64,000 nucleotides of DNA from an uncultured Roseovarius sp. (GCA_951812895.1 OX638333.1:1354366-1418365); one strand, 5' to 3'. Shown: positions 43,768 to 53,134, counted from the first letter of the stretch. Translations and numbers: made by a program. The notes: generated by a model not told the origin, from the sequence alone.

Positions 43768-43790
43768 TGTGACTTTAGTATATAATTCCC
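43768..43790 (-). repeat. right terminal inverted repeat of the IS1595-type element
   Basis: The reverse complement begins GGGAATTATATACTAAAG and continues TCACA, one mismatch from the left end. Immediately outside is the shortened dctQ reading frame. Confidence 0.85.
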
Positions 43791-43831
43791 AAAACTATCC
43801 TGCGGGTATTTCGGCAGTTCTCAGGTTGGTT

Positions 43832-44326
43832 ATGAAGCTTATCAACTTTGTAGTCATCACGGTCGGTATCATAATGTCGCTGACCTTCTTTTCTGTTGTG
43901 ATACTGCGCTATGGCTTCAACGCCAATTTATTCGCTTATGAAGAATGGTTGATGGCGCTGTGCTTCTGGATGTTCTTTATGGCCAGTGCAGCCGCCACCC
44001 ACGACAAACTGCATGTAAACGCCGATATTCTGGGCTTTATGATCACCAACCCCCGAGCCATCTGGGTGCGCTCAATCGTGGTTTTCGCGATCGAACTGAT
44101 TGTACTGAGTTTCGTGATTTACTGGGGTTGGTTAATGGTTTTTGAGGAAATCGCACAATACCCAAATTGGCAGGCAACAATCGCACTCGATATCCCGTTT
44201 CTGGTTCCCAGATTTGGCATTTTCATCGGGCTTTTGCTGATGGGAGTTTACACGGTTCTGCATTTGATTGTCCTGATCCGGACAGGCCCTTCCACCAATG
44301 AAACAAAATTGGAGGGCACAAAATGA
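43832..44326 (+). CDS. TRAP small permease, 5' end disturbed by mobile element
   Basis: About 164 residues with four membrane helices and the DctQ pattern (YEEWLMALCFWMFFMASAAATHDKLHVNADILG, shown by YEEWLMALCFW and THDKLHVNADIL). The frame stays open upstream to a GTG at 43769 inside the terminal repeat, so the original start may have been removed. The ATG at 43832 is the first clear native candidate but has a weak ribosome site. No dctP gene is next to it, unlike the complete TRAP operon at 12.6-15.7 kb. It overlaps the large permease start by ATGA. Confidence 0.8.
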   Translation: MKLINFVVITVGIIMSLTFFSVVILRYGFNANLFAYEEWLMALCFWMFFMASAAATHDKLHVNADILGFMITNPRAIWVRSIVVFAIELIVLSFVIYWGWLMVFEEIAQYPNWQATIALDIPFLVPRFGIFIGLLLMGVYTVLHLIVLIRTGPSTNETKLEGTK

Positions 44327-45615
44327 TTATTGGCGGCAGCATAGTTGTTCTTTGCGTAATGCTGATAATTGGCATTAGCGTTCCATTGGCATTTGGCGCG
44401 GTTCTCGTATTTCTAGCGTTTATCGCCGAGCAGGATGTCACCGGCTATCTACCGTCCGGACATTGGAAAATGAATTCGGTGGTCATTCTGGCGATCCCGC
44501 TTTTCATTACTGCCGGTGCGATTATGGAAAAAGGCAAAATCGCCGCACCTCTGGTCAGCCTGGCAGAGCTTTTTGTAGGCCACGTCAAGGGCGGTTTATC
44601 GATTGCTGCGGTGCTTGCCAGTGGCGTCTTCGGGTCAATCTCGGGCAGCGCAAATGCAACACTGACATGCATCGGTGGCATCATGATGCCGCATTTGAAG
44701 AAGGCTAATTACCCTCAGGGGCTGTCTGCAGCCCTGATCGTGAATGCCAGCCCGCTGGGCCTGCTGATCCCGCCCAGTGCCTCGCATATTCTTTATGCCT
44801 GGGTCGCACAGCAGTCAGTGTTGAAGTGTTTCCTGTCTACGATCCTGCCGGGATTTATCCTGATCACCCTTCTGTGTGTGGTGAATCAGTTTTGCTTGCG
44901 TAAGACAACCCACCTGAAGCTGGATGAGAAGTCCGATAATTTTGTTCCGGAATTCAAGGCCCGCTCGATCAAAGCCTTCCCGGCGATGTTGATGCCTGCC
45001 TTTATTCTGGGGGGGATTTATGGTGGGGTGATGACCCCGACCGAAGCGGCAGGCTTTGCCGTGATCTACTCTATTCCAATTGCCATCTACATTTACAAGG
45101 GGCTGACTTGGCGTGAATTCTTGGGTGTGATGCGCAACGCAGGCGTGACCGTGGGCGTGGTCATGTCGATGGTCTTTATGGTTCTGATCGTCAGTCGATT
45201 CCTGATTTTTGAGGATATTCCCGGCATTGCCAAGGATCTGGTATTTTCCGTTTCAGATAATCCGATTGTGATCCTGCTTATGGTCAATCTGGTGATGATC
45301 CTGATTGGCATGTTGATGGACGATATCAGTGGACTGTTGCTCTCAACACCATTGTTGTTGCCGATTGTGCAAGGTGTCGGCATGGACCCGATCCATTTCG
45401 CCGCCGTTCTGGGTGTAAATCTGGGCATGGCGAATGTGACGCCTCCGACTGCGCCTCTGTTGTATTTGGGTGCACGAATAACTGATACTCCGGTCAACAA
45501 GATGCTTGGACCGACTTTGTTGTTCATAATCTTTGCGTGGTTGCCAACACTCATGCTGACGACCTTCGTGCCAAGCCTGTCCCTGTTCCTGCCCGAATTG
45601 TTGCTGGGACGGTAA
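44323..45615 (+). CDS. TRAP transporter large permease (DctM)
   Basis: 430 residues with about 12 membrane helices. Family marks are GVFGSISGSANATL, NASPLGLLIPPSASHILYA and the C-terminal VTPPTAPLLYLGARI. It is coupled to the small permease. With no binding-protein gene visible in the window, the transporter probably does not work here unless a binding protein is encoded elsewhere. Confidence 0.88.
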   Translation: MIIGGSIVVLCVMLIIGISVPLAFGAVLVFLAFIAEQDVTGYLPSGHWKMNSVVILAIPLFITAGAIMEKGKIAAPLVSLAELFVGHVKGGLSIAAVLASGVFGSISGSANATLTCIGGIMMPHLKKANYPQGLSAALIVNASPLGLLIPPSASHILYAWVAQQSVLKCFLSTILPGFILITLLCVVNQFCLRKTTHLKLDEKSDNFVPEFKARSIKAFPAMLMPAFILGGIYGGVMTPTEAAGFAVIYSIPIAIYIYKGLTWREFLGVMRNAGVTVGVVMSMVFMVLIVSRFLIFEDIPGIAKDLVFSVSDNPIVILLMVNLVMILIGMLMDDISGLLLSTPLLLPIVQGVGMDPIHFAAVLGVNLGMANVTPPTAPLLYLGARITDTPVNKMLGPTLLFIIFAWLPTLMLTTFVPSLSLFLPELLLGR

Positions 45616-45755
45616 GCACGAATTGCTGGAAGACTGCTTGCCCGTCATTTGCTCCATTCCGAATGGCGGACAGTTTTTCACGACAAAGCGGACCAACGTT
45701 TGACGAAGGCCCGGGTGGTCATTCATCATGCCAAACAAAGCTGGGGAGTCACAGA

Positions 45756-47105
45756 TTGGAAACCATTCTAACCCTTTCACAAAGACTCGAAGCTGGCACA
45801 ATCCTGTCAACAAGTCTTGTGGCGGAATGTTTGGATCGCATAGCGGAAATCAATCCAAAACTCCGTGCGTTTTCTCAGGTTTTTGAAAAAGTTGCGAGGG
45901 ATCAGGCGGCACAGCTTGATGCAGAGCGCACATCGGGCCGCACGCGCGGCCCGTTGCATGGTATCCCGGTTGCGGTGAAGGATCTGATCCATTGCCACGG
46001 ATCGCAAACCCGGGCCGGTTCAGCCGCTTACAGCCTTGGTCCAGCAGAGCCGGATGCGCCCGTTGTGGCCAAACTGCGCGATGCAGGGGCGATAATCATC
46101 GGCAAGACCAACACTGTCGAGTTTGGCTATGGTGGATGGGGCACAAACAGTGTGACGGGCACGCCCTGGAACCCGAGATCGCAAGATGAACACTATGTAC
46201 CCGGCGGTTCCAGCAGTGGCTCGGCCGTGGCGGTAGCGGCTCAGCTGGTACCGTTTGCCTTGGGGACAGATACGGGCGGATCCTGCCGAACGCCGGCTGC
46301 GTTTTGTGGCTGTGTCGGTGTCAAGCCTTCACGCGGCCTGATTTCGACCTCTGGGGTTGTCCCGCTTAGCCCGTCCTTTGATACCGTCGGCGTTCTGGCC
46401 CAATCCGTCAATGATGCAGCATTGGCCCTGAACTGTTTGACCGAGGCGAGCACAGTCAAGTTTGATGCAGAAATCAACAGCGGTATTGACGGGGTCAGAA
46501 TTGGGTATCTCGCGGCGGAAGATCTGGAAGGTGTTCATCCGGCCGTACGGTCTTCATACAAAAGAGCAATAGATCTGCTTCAAAGGCGTGGTGCGCATCC
46601 TGAAGAGTTTTCTTTGCCAAATTCCCTGGCCGAAAGTGCCGAAAACCTGGTCGAGATAGTTAGTGCCGAAATATTTAAAAAATTTGGCAACCTGGCAATC
46701 GCCCAAGACAGCGAAGTGCAGGCCCATATTCGCGCGCGCATCTTGAATGGCCGCTCCAGCACGCCGGACAGCTATGCCAAAGCGCAAAGGTGTCGTTTGG
46801 CGGCGCAAAGAGAATTTGCAAACCAGTTTCAAGGTCTTGATGCGTTGATCACTCCAACCTGCCCGGCCCCAGCGGTTAGGGTCTCAGCGATGGACGAAAC
46901 ACTGCCCGCCTCGGAATTCACCCGCTTGGTCAATTATTTGGATATGGCAGCCATATCCGTTCCGGCGGACTTGGATCAGTCGGGCCTTCCCACCGCACTG
47001 CAAATCGTGGCAATGCGTGATAATGATCCGATGATGATGCGAATTGGCCAAAGTTTTGATCAAGCACTAGGCGGGGCGTTTTATCCGGCCAATATCAAGG
47101 CGTAA
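45756..47105 (+). CDS. amidase-signature family amidase
   Basis: 449 residues from a TTG at 45756 with GGGGAG 7 bp upstream; the longer frame from 45537 overlaps the permease gene and is unlikely. The Ser-cisSer-Lys triad is visible: Lys in VAVKDLIHCHG, and serines in GGSSSGSAVAVAA and GTDTGGSCRTPAA. Family members hydrolyse amides such as those of amino acids and aromatic acids. It lies 140 bp after the TRAP permease. I take it as part of one catabolic unit with the genes that follow. Confidence 0.88.
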   Translation: METILTLSQRLEAGTILSTSLVAECLDRIAEINPKLRAFSQVFEKVARDQAAQLDAERTSGRTRGPLHGIPVAVKDLIHCHGSQTRAGSAAYSLGPAEPDAPVVAKLRDAGAIIIGKTNTVEFGYGGWGTNSVTGTPWNPRSQDEHYVPGGSSSGSAVAVAAQLVPFALGTDTGGSCRTPAAFCGCVGVKPSRGLISTSGVVPLSPSFDTVGVLAQSVNDAALALNCLTEASTVKFDAEINSGIDGVRIGYLAAEDLEGVHPAVRSSYKRAIDLLQRRGAHPEEFSLPNSLAESAENLVEIVSAEIFKKFGNLAIAQDSEVQAHIRARILNGRSSTPDSYAKAQRCRLAAQREFANQFQGLDALITPTCPAPAVRVSAMDETLPASEFTRLVNYLDMAAISVPADLDQSGLPTALQIVAMRDNDPMMMRIGQSFDQALGGAFYPANIKA

Positions 47106-47116
47106 ATCGGGACTTA

Positions 47117-48103
47117 TCAACCCAGTAACATTTTCCCTCGATCGACAATTTGACGATCATCCAGAAAGATCGATGGGTTTTCCAAGACCAAATCGATATG
47201 CACATTACTCTGGGTACTGCCGCCATAATAAAGGTTGTCGCCGATTGCGATATGCGCTTGACCTCGGCGTTTTTTGGCCTCCTGAAAAATTCCTTCCGGG
47301 CGGCTGTCAGGGTTTAGACCGATACCAAATTCCGCAACGTTGTCCGCGTTTTCAACCGTCGCGACAATGGACCGCAGTTGGTTGGCCTGCGGGCTGTCGC
47401 CATCAACTGAAACCACTTTTCCGTTCTCCACGGTCAGACGGATGGGTGTGTCGGGTCTGCCAACAATCGCGGCAGGACCATCCACGACAAACACGCCATT
47501 TGCTGTGCCCTCGATCGGGCGGGAGGACACCTCACCATCCGGCAGGCCGGCCATATATCCCGCATCATGCACATATCCGCATTCAATGATTACATCATCA
47601 TATGCAATGGGTGCCGTGATATCTGTACCAGCATCTGTAACGATGCGCATAATGCGCCCATTCCGCCAAATCGCCGCAAGCTTTTCTCCATCGGCTCGGA
47701 CTGCCTTATAGTCGGCAACCGCGCCGCCTGCGGTCAGCGTGTCAAGATCGCGCATCGCCAATGACATTACGCGCAGCGTCTTAGCCCTAAGCAGTTCCTT
47801 GACCTTTGCCGCATAGACCGGTGCACCGCTGGATTTCGTGATGCCGATCAGAACATCGGCCGCACTCAGACCGTGTTCAATAATCGGGTTCATCAGGTTT
47901 TTGGTTTCCGGCGGACGGTTGGGCTGTTCAAGGATGGCGTATTCTGCGCCTACCTGCTGCACAGCCAGCTTCAAGGCGTGGACCATTTCCATCGGGCTGT
48001 CACTGTCACACATAATCGCAACAACCTCATGCGGTTTTACCGCGATCAGTTCGTTGATCATATGCAATGCGCTTTCATCGGGGGTTCGAGTTAGGGATGT
48101 CAC
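47117..48103 (-). CDS. M29 aminopeptidase/NicX-like metalloenzyme
   Basis: 328 residues from a GTG at 48103 with AGGAGA upstream. The C-terminal metal-binding region resembles aminopeptidase T and 2,5-dihydroxypyridine dioxygenase NicX: NVAEFGIGLNPDSRPEG, GQAHIAIGDNLYYGG, SNVHIDLVLENPSIFLD. The set of Glu, His, His and Asp ligands is conserved. Whether it is a peptidase or a ring-cleaving dioxygenase cannot be told from sequence. It is convergent with the amidase gene, with 11 bp between their stops. Confidence 0.7.
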   Translation of the reverse strand: MTSLTRTPDESALHMINELIAVKPHEVVAIMCDSDSPMEMVHALKLAVQQVGAEYAILEQPNRPPETKNLMNPIIEHGLSAADVLIGITKSSGAPVYAAKVKELLRAKTLRVMSLAMRDLDTLTAGGAVADYKAVRADGEKLAAIWRNGRIMRIVTDAGTDITAPIAYDDVIIECGYVHDAGYMAGLPDGEVSSRPIEGTANGVFVVDGPAAIVGRPDTPIRLTVENGKVVSVDGDSPQANQLRSIVATVENADNVAEFGIGLNPDSRPEGIFQEAKKRRGQAHIAIGDNLYYGGSTQSNVHIDLVLENPSIFLDDRQIVDRGKMLLG

Positions 48104-48150
48104 TTGATCTCCTCAATTCATATGCATGGTTGAATTCGTGTCTGCTTGCG

Positions 48151-48540
48151 TCACGTCACTGACTTTGCCGGCAGAATGTCATCCAGGCTGAGCCTGGGCA
48201 TGTACATCACGATGATATCAACCCCTTCGGGATTAAGGATATCAACCCGATGTTCCAGGTATTTCGGCACGAAGATGAACTGTCCCGGTGCCATGGTGAC
48301 CGAATCTTCAATGCCAGTAATCTTCAGAGCGCCGGACAGAAGATAGATCATCTGATCAGATTTTGCGTGGAAATGCGGATCGGCCCCACCACCCGCGCCA
48401 AGATGTCCGTGAATAACTTCGATCGGGGCGTCGGGATCATCCTGTTGCGGCCACAGCCGGTGGTTTAGGGTATCAGTGTGACGGGGGGGCGAATAAGTGG
48501 CCAGCTTATCTGGGTCCACTAACAGATCACTGAGTTTCAT
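48151..48540 (-). CDS. cupin-domain protein
   Basis: 129 residues from the ATG at 48540. A single cupin barrel carries the metal histidines in ADPHFHAKSDQMIYLLSG and in FVPKYLEHRVDI. Single-domain cupins range from isomerases to dioxygenases and sensors; none can be assigned. It lies 47 bp before the M29/NicX-like gene on the same strand, probably in one operon. Confidence 0.8.
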   Translation of the reverse strand: MKLSDLLVDPDKLATYSPPRHTDTLNHRLWPQQDDPDAPIEVIHGHLGAGGGADPHFHAKSDQMIYLLSGALKITGIEDSVTMAPGQFIFVPKYLEHRVDILNPEGVDIIVMYMPRLSLDDILPAKSVT

Positions 48541-48636
48541 CGTATTTGGTTCCCGGCAAGTCTTGGGCAAATAGCCCTTATGTCGCCTAACCTTATCTGA
48601 GCATTCTCCAGAGAATAATCAGTATAAAATTGGGTA

Positions 48637-49563
48637 TTATTTCGTTTTGCTTAAGGATGTTTTTGTTTGTGAAACCGGAAACGAGGATTTGAGCAACAAG
48701 AAAAACTGCTCGGCCGCCGGGGAAAGCGAGCGCTGTCGGTGTGTTAGTACTCCAACTTTTCGAAAAATCTGTGGATTGTGCAGCGCGACTGTTTCAACTT
48801 GACTGTTGCGTGGGCACGCGGATGCCGGCAAGGCAGATACGCCATACCCGTTATCCACCAAGCCCCAAATGGTTGCTAGCTGTGCTACCTCGTGAACCGG
48901 ATCTGGGATCTTGGACGATACTTCTGACAGGCTATTCAAGTGTTGGCCAATGTTGGTCTGGCGGCTGAGCGCAATATAGTCGTGGGATTTCAGTTGGCTC
49001 CAGGTGGTTTTCTTTTTCTGTTTCGCCAACGGATGACCTGATGGACATAGCAGGCAATACGGCTCTTCAAATAAGCGGGTGAATTCCAGCTCACTCTCGC
49101 GCGGGGGCTCACCAACAATTCCTAAGTCAACCAGCCCGGCGGCCAGCGCTTTCTCAACGCCCACGCCGGTATCATCTTGAATCGAGATCCTAATATTTGG
49201 ATGCGCAAGGTTGAAACTGTCTATCACCGAAGGCAGAACATTAATTGCGAACGAGGCTAAGCTCCCCACGCGAACATGCCCCTTGCTCAGGCGGCCGTTC
49301 TGAATTGTCTCAAGAAACGTCTCTTCCATTTCTTCTAGCCAGCGAAGAATTCTGGGGTAGAGTTGATGTCCAATTTCGGTCAATTCCATATGCCTGGTCG
49401 TACGGTCAATTAACCTGACCTCGAGGATTTCCTCAAATTGCGTGATGTTCTGACTTATTGCCGAAGGTGAAATGCACAGAAGGTCTGCGGCGTTTCCAAA
49501 GCTGCCTAAACGGGCGACGGCCTCGAACGCCCTCAGGTGGCGGATTGTCGGATAGTGAAGCAT
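48637..49563 (-). CDS. LysR-family transcriptional regulator
   Basis: 308 residues. The N-terminal winged helix reads FEAVARLGSFGNAADLLCISPSAISQNI, and the effector domain follows with VRVGSLASFAINVLPSVI. It is divergent from the isoaspartyl-dipeptidase-like gene with 63 bp between starts, so it probably controls that gene and perhaps the minus-strand cupin operon. A very AT-rich stretch separates the two divergent genes. Confidence 0.9.
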   Translation of the reverse strand: MLHYPTIRHLRAFEAVARLGSFGNAADLLCISPSAISQNITQFEEILEVRLIDRTTRHMELTEIGHQLYPRILRWLEEMEETFLETIQNGRLSKGHVRVGSLASFAINVLPSVIDSFNLAHPNIRISIQDDTGVGVEKALAAGLVDLGIVGEPPRESELEFTRLFEEPYCLLCPSGHPLAKQKKKTTWSQLKSHDYIALSRQTNIGQHLNSLSEVSSKIPDPVHEVAQLATIWGLVDNGYGVSALPASACPRNSQVETVALHNPQIFRKVGVLTHRQRSLSPAAEQFFLLLKSSFPVSQTKTSLSKTK

Positions 49564-49626
49564 AAATTAATAAAACATAAGAAAGTATAATTTTTCAAAT
49601 AAATATTTCGAGTCTCTAATCGGCGC

Positions 49627-50835
49627 ATGTTTATTATTCGAAATGCAAACATTTATGCTCCAAGAGCGCTTGGTCTGCGCGATATCGTAATCCAAGACGA
49701 GCAGATCCTAATGCTGGCAGAGCCCGGTGTGACTGTTGGCGATCTCCCATACGAGGAATACGATGCAGCTGGCCGAGCAGTATCGCCAGGCTTTATCGAC
49801 AATCACGTTCATGTACTGGGCGGTGGTGGCGGGTTGGGGTTCAGATCTCGCGTGCCCGAGCTGCAGACCAGCCAACTGACCCGTGTGGGGACAACCGGCG
49901 TGATCGGAATGCTTGGTTTTGATCAATCGACCAAAAATATGCGGGCGCTCGTTGGCAAGACCAAGGCATTCAACGAAGATGGAATGTCTGCATGGGCTCT
50001 GACGGGCGCCACTCTGCGCCATCCGATCCCGACACTAACCGGCGATGTTATTGACGACATCGCCTTCATAGACGACATCATCGGTGTCGGAGAAATTTCT
50101 GTCTCCGAACTTGGGTATGGCTATGACAGTTTGGGGTCAGGACCAGCTTACATTGCCGAAATGCTGGTGCAGTCACTATTGGTTGGTCGTTTGGCTGGCA
50201 AGGGCGGGGTTCTGTGCTTGCAAGTGCCGCCATACTTTGAGCAATGCTTGAAGCCGATGATGGCAATGCTAGACACCTCCCGTGTACCGATCGAGCAATT
50301 GGTCCCCTCTCATGTCAACCAAACCGATATGTACATGTCCGATGCCATGGAATGGGGGCGGCGTGGTGGCTGGGTTGATGTTGGTGCCAATTACCGGCCA
50401 GACAATCATTATGAGCGATCCACTGACCCGGCGATTGCCGTAACTGAAATGCTGGAGGCAGGAATCGATGGAGCACAAATCCTAATCAGTTCAGATGGCA
50501 ATGGCGCGCCTCCCAAAGAGGAGAAAGGCGAGGCCGTTCCGACGCGTGCGAACTATGGCAAAGTATCGAGCCTACACATGGTCTGGAAACAGCTGATTGA
50601 TCAGGATCGTTGTTCAGTGGAACAAGCGCTTCGATTTGTGACCAGCAATGTTGCGATTGCGTATCGCCTGCCGAATAAAGGAAAAGTACAAGAAGGTATG
50701 GATGCCGACCTAATCGTATTCGACGAAAACTGGACCCCGGTAACGGTCATCGCCCGAGGTAAGTTTATGGTAAAAGAGGATGAAATTATCGTCAGGTCCA
50801 TGTTCGAAAAAGACGTTCTCGAGGGCATCGGCTAG
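49627..50835 (+). CDS. amidohydrolase similar to isoaspartyl dipeptidase (IadA)
   Basis: 402 residues of the amidohydrolase superfamily. The metal site HxH is in PGFIDNHVHVLGGGGG, very like IadA; later ligands fit in VPSHVNQTD and ISSDGNGAPP. At the place of the bridging carbamylated lysine of IadA I see VGEISVSE, so a glutamate may bridge the metals instead. It probably hydrolyses an isopeptide or N-acyl amino acid. It faces the LysR gene and belongs functionally with the amidase and TRAP genes. Confidence 0.8.
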   Translation: MFIIRNANIYAPRALGLRDIVIQDEQILMLAEPGVTVGDLPYEEYDAAGRAVSPGFIDNHVHVLGGGGGLGFRSRVPELQTSQLTRVGTTGVIGMLGFDQSTKNMRALVGKTKAFNEDGMSAWALTGATLRHPIPTLTGDVIDDIAFIDDIIGVGEISVSELGYGYDSLGSGPAYIAEMLVQSLLVGRLAGKGGVLCLQVPPYFEQCLKPMMAMLDTSRVPIEQLVPSHVNQTDMYMSDAMEWGRRGGWVDVGANYRPDNHYERSTDPAIAVTEMLEAGIDGAQILISSDGNGAPPKEEKGEAVPTRANYGKVSSLHMVWKQLIDQDRCSVEQALRFVTSNVAIAYRLPNKGKVQEGMDADLIVFDENWTPVTVIARGKFMVKEDEIIVRSMFEKDVLEGIG

Positions 50836-51737
50836 GACTGTGTCGCGTTCTTAGCGTTGGCATTCTCTTCAGTTGGTGAGGTACGCGCGTGAAATTCCAT
50901 CGTGGGAAAGCTTCTCAAAAGTTTAATGTCAGTGCGAATAGCCTTTCTTCAGACTGTACTGTCAGATGACCAGGCGCGCATTATTTCAAAAAGATACACC
51001 CAGTTTTTTGGTTAAAAATTGACGCTCCTTGTTTCACCCTTGAAACACATAGAACAAACAGCAAGATGGCTCCCCGCTACAGGAACCCAGAACATTCGTG
51101 ACTTAGCTTCTACAGCTAAAGTCCGCTTTGGCTGGCAACATTTCAGGTTCGGAGAAACAGTCTCGATTTACGATTTGGGCCGGTACCGGGCCTTTGTTTG
51201 GAGGTTGTCAAAGTCAGGTCTGACCGGACCCGTGAATTCGCGGTATGATCCTCGCCGCCGTCTGCATGAATGACCGCTCTTTCCGCTGCGCGACGGTACC
51301 AAATTTTTTGCTCACGCGGCGTTTCTGACGCTGCAAGCGCACGCAGCGAGAAAATCCAACGCACAGGCTGGGCTCTTCGCGGTCATAGGAGCTGATGCAG
51401 CAATCGAAGATCGAACCTAGAGATCGACCTTCGAGGACGGCCCATAGAGACATTCATCGACCAGCTCCTCGCTGCGCTGCAGCTTCCCCAGATTAGCCAT
51501 TCGTCCATAGCGCAGCATTTTACTGGCCGGAGGTCAGCTGTGCAGGTGCAAATTCAACTGATGTAAAAACGCGAAAATCCTCAATGTCCCGATCCGCCAC
51601 TCCCGAACACCCTTGTTGTTCTCGTGTGAAACACAGATTTGTGCTAATATGTTTTCGCTATTCTGATCACATTTCCACTCAGCGCTCGTTCTGAGTCGCA
51701 CCGGTGATCGCAATTGTATCTAGAGGGGAGTGCGGAC
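50836..51737. other. 900-bp stretch without a recognised gene
   Basis: Short open frames here show no family and no ribosome sites. The only pattern I see is a motif with TAGCGCAG near 51502 that recurs in three other gene-free stretches of this region (near 52380, 52440 and 56857). The last 60 bp should hold the promoter of the CBS gene. Confidence 0.5.
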
Positions 51738-52172
51738 GTGAAGGTATCGGACATTCTGAAGCAAAAAGGTGATACTGTATTCGATGTCGCCAAAACCGAA
51801 CAGATTGACGACTTTGCTGACCGCTTAAAGGCCACGCACGTCGGCGCGATGGTTGTGCTCGATAATAGCCGCGAGCTAGCGGGTATTATTTCCGAACGCG
51901 ACATTGTTCATGGTATTGCCGAACACGGGCGCAATTGTCTTAATTTGACAGTCGGTGATCTCATGACCACGGGAGTGGTCACTTGCTCAGGTAACGACAA
52001 TATTGCCCAAATATCGCACCTCATGACAGAGAACCGTATCCGCCATTTACCGGTCGTCGAAGATGGAAAAGTGGTGGGAATGGTTAGCGTTGGTGATGTG
52101 GTAAAGAATCGGATGGAGGAAATGTCACTCGAGGCCAATGTTCTCAGAGACTTGGCAATAGCAGGGCATTAA
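51738..52172 (+). CDS. CBS-domain-pair protein
   Basis: 144 residues from a GTG at 51738 with GAGGGGAG 7-8 bp upstream; a TTG at 51714 is less likely. The protein consists of two CBS motifs: DTVFDVAKTEQIDDF...GIISERDIVHG and the second VGDLMTTGVVTCSG...GMVSVGDVV. CBS pairs bind adenine nucleotides and act as sensors. The stand-alone form is common in Rhodobacteraceae. It has no operon partners. Confidence 0.88.
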   Translation: MKVSDILKQKGDTVFDVAKTEQIDDFADRLKATHVGAMVVLDNSRELAGIISERDIVHGIAEHGRNCLNLTVGDLMTTGVVTCSGNDNIAQISHLMTENRIRHLPVVEDGKVVGMVSVGDVVKNRMEEMSLEANVLRDLAIAGH

Positions 52173-52842
52173 TCAATCCCCCACAATAAACGCTGCAATC
52201 CCAAGCCGCTCTACCTCACCAATATTGGGTTCACTTGCATGGTCCGCTCTTAGCGCCTTCCGGATTGCAGCGACACGGTTGTTTCTGGAGGGCTTTCGTC
52301 GGCATGAAACGGCCCACAGCCGACATTCGGTTGTTCTAAATTCCGATGTTTCGAAGTCACCGAAGCAGACATTCATGCATAGCGCAGAATCTAGTTCAGT
52401 TCTGGCCTCGCAAGGCGGGGTAACTCGCCATTGGCTAGCGCAGTGAATGCAGGTGCAGAAAGTCCAAGTTGGTGCCCGCGACAACAAATTCTCGGCGGTA
52501 CGGCGGAACTCTTCATACCGGGAGCTTGATGATACCTAAAGGCCGAACTCAAACAGTCTGTTCACGGCACGGAGGTGGAACCGGTGTCGAAGAGCACGCG
52601 CTCAAATGTAACGCTTCTTATTTGACTGAATCGGTTTGGAAAGTAACTAAGTCTACGATTCGCATTTTGACCGGCGCGTCATTTTGATTATTCGAATTTT
52701 GGAAACAATTCACACTTTTTGGCGTGTATTTCGCACCAAGAGCAGGCCAATTTCCGCCTCTCAGGACCGGAATTCGCCGCTAAATAGGTTTTGAAGCAAA
52801 TTTGTGCGATAGTTTTGATCTTCAAATTTGAGGGGGAAAAAA
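52173..52842. other. 670-bp stretch without a recognised gene
   Basis: It contains an imperfect inverted repeat around 52288-52320 (GTCGGCATGAA...CAGCCGAC) and two TAGCGCAG-type motifs. A minus-strand open frame ending at 52173 has no recognisable start. Upstream of 52843 it becomes AT-rich and ends with GAGGGGG, the ribosome site of the next gene. Confidence 0.5.
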
Positions 52843-53106
52843 ATGAAGAAAACTTTCACAATTCTTTCTGCGACTGTTCTTCTTGCTCTCGCAGCTCCGG
52901 TTTCGGCGCATCACAAGGTCGGCCATGACAATGGTGGCAACGGTCTTGCCGTTGGTCAGGAAGATGGACTGCTTGCCGCTACCAAATGCGGCAACAAAGG
53001 TGACGGTAACGACGGCGAAGTTATTACTCGGAGGGGCGCATGCCGTAAAAATGTGGCCAATGAGGACCATCGGCGTGATGTAGATCCAGGCAATTCTGGA
53101 GACTGA
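52843..53106 (+). CDS. small secreted Gly/Asn/Asp-rich protein
   Basis: 87 residues from the ATG at 52843. The signal peptide is MKKTFTILSATVLLALAAPVSA. The mature part is rich in Gly, Asn, Asp and His (HHKVGHDNGGNGLAVGQ; KCGNKGDGNDGE) and has two cysteines. Similar short proteins are found in this group without known role; metal binding is possible. Its own terminator follows directly. It converges with the MacAB genes. Confidence 0.65.
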   Translation: MKKTFTILSATVLLALAAPVSAHHKVGHDNGGNGLAVGQEDGLLAATKCGNKGDGNDGEVITRRGACRKNVANEDHRRDVDPGNSGD

Positions 53107-53134
53107 CACTATCCTGAATGTATCGAGCCACAGG

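Larger units (their letters stand above)
39246..43790. mobile_element. IS1595-family transporter IS with cargo, carrying a nested IS630
   Basis: The ends are 23-bp inverted repeats with one mismatch. Inside are an IS1595-type transposase (42730-43707), a coupled methyltransferase-HNH gene and a 53-residue ORF on the minus strand. On the plus-strand side are an interrupted winged-helix gene and two tRNA-like sequences. Without the nested IS630 (1,165 bp) the element would be about 3.4 kb. Members of this family that carry passenger genes are known as transporter IS. The eight bases outside each end (TAATATTG and AAAACTAT) do not match, so no target duplication remains. A deletion or recombination after insertion is likely, consistent with the damaged genes on both sides. 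Confidence 0.8.

Noticed and set aside
39238..43798. Eight-base target duplication of the IS1595-type element
   Set aside because: TAATATTG on the left and AAAACTAT on the right do not match; I report the element without a duplication.
51019..51273. 84-codon plus-strand frame
   Set aside because: No ribosome site, no recognisable domain, and codon use unlike the neighbouring genes.
52173..52487. 104-codon minus-strand frame converging on the CBS gene
   Set aside because: The last 30 residues look protein-like, but there is no start signal and no family; it may be a gene end left by a deletion, not supportable as a gene.
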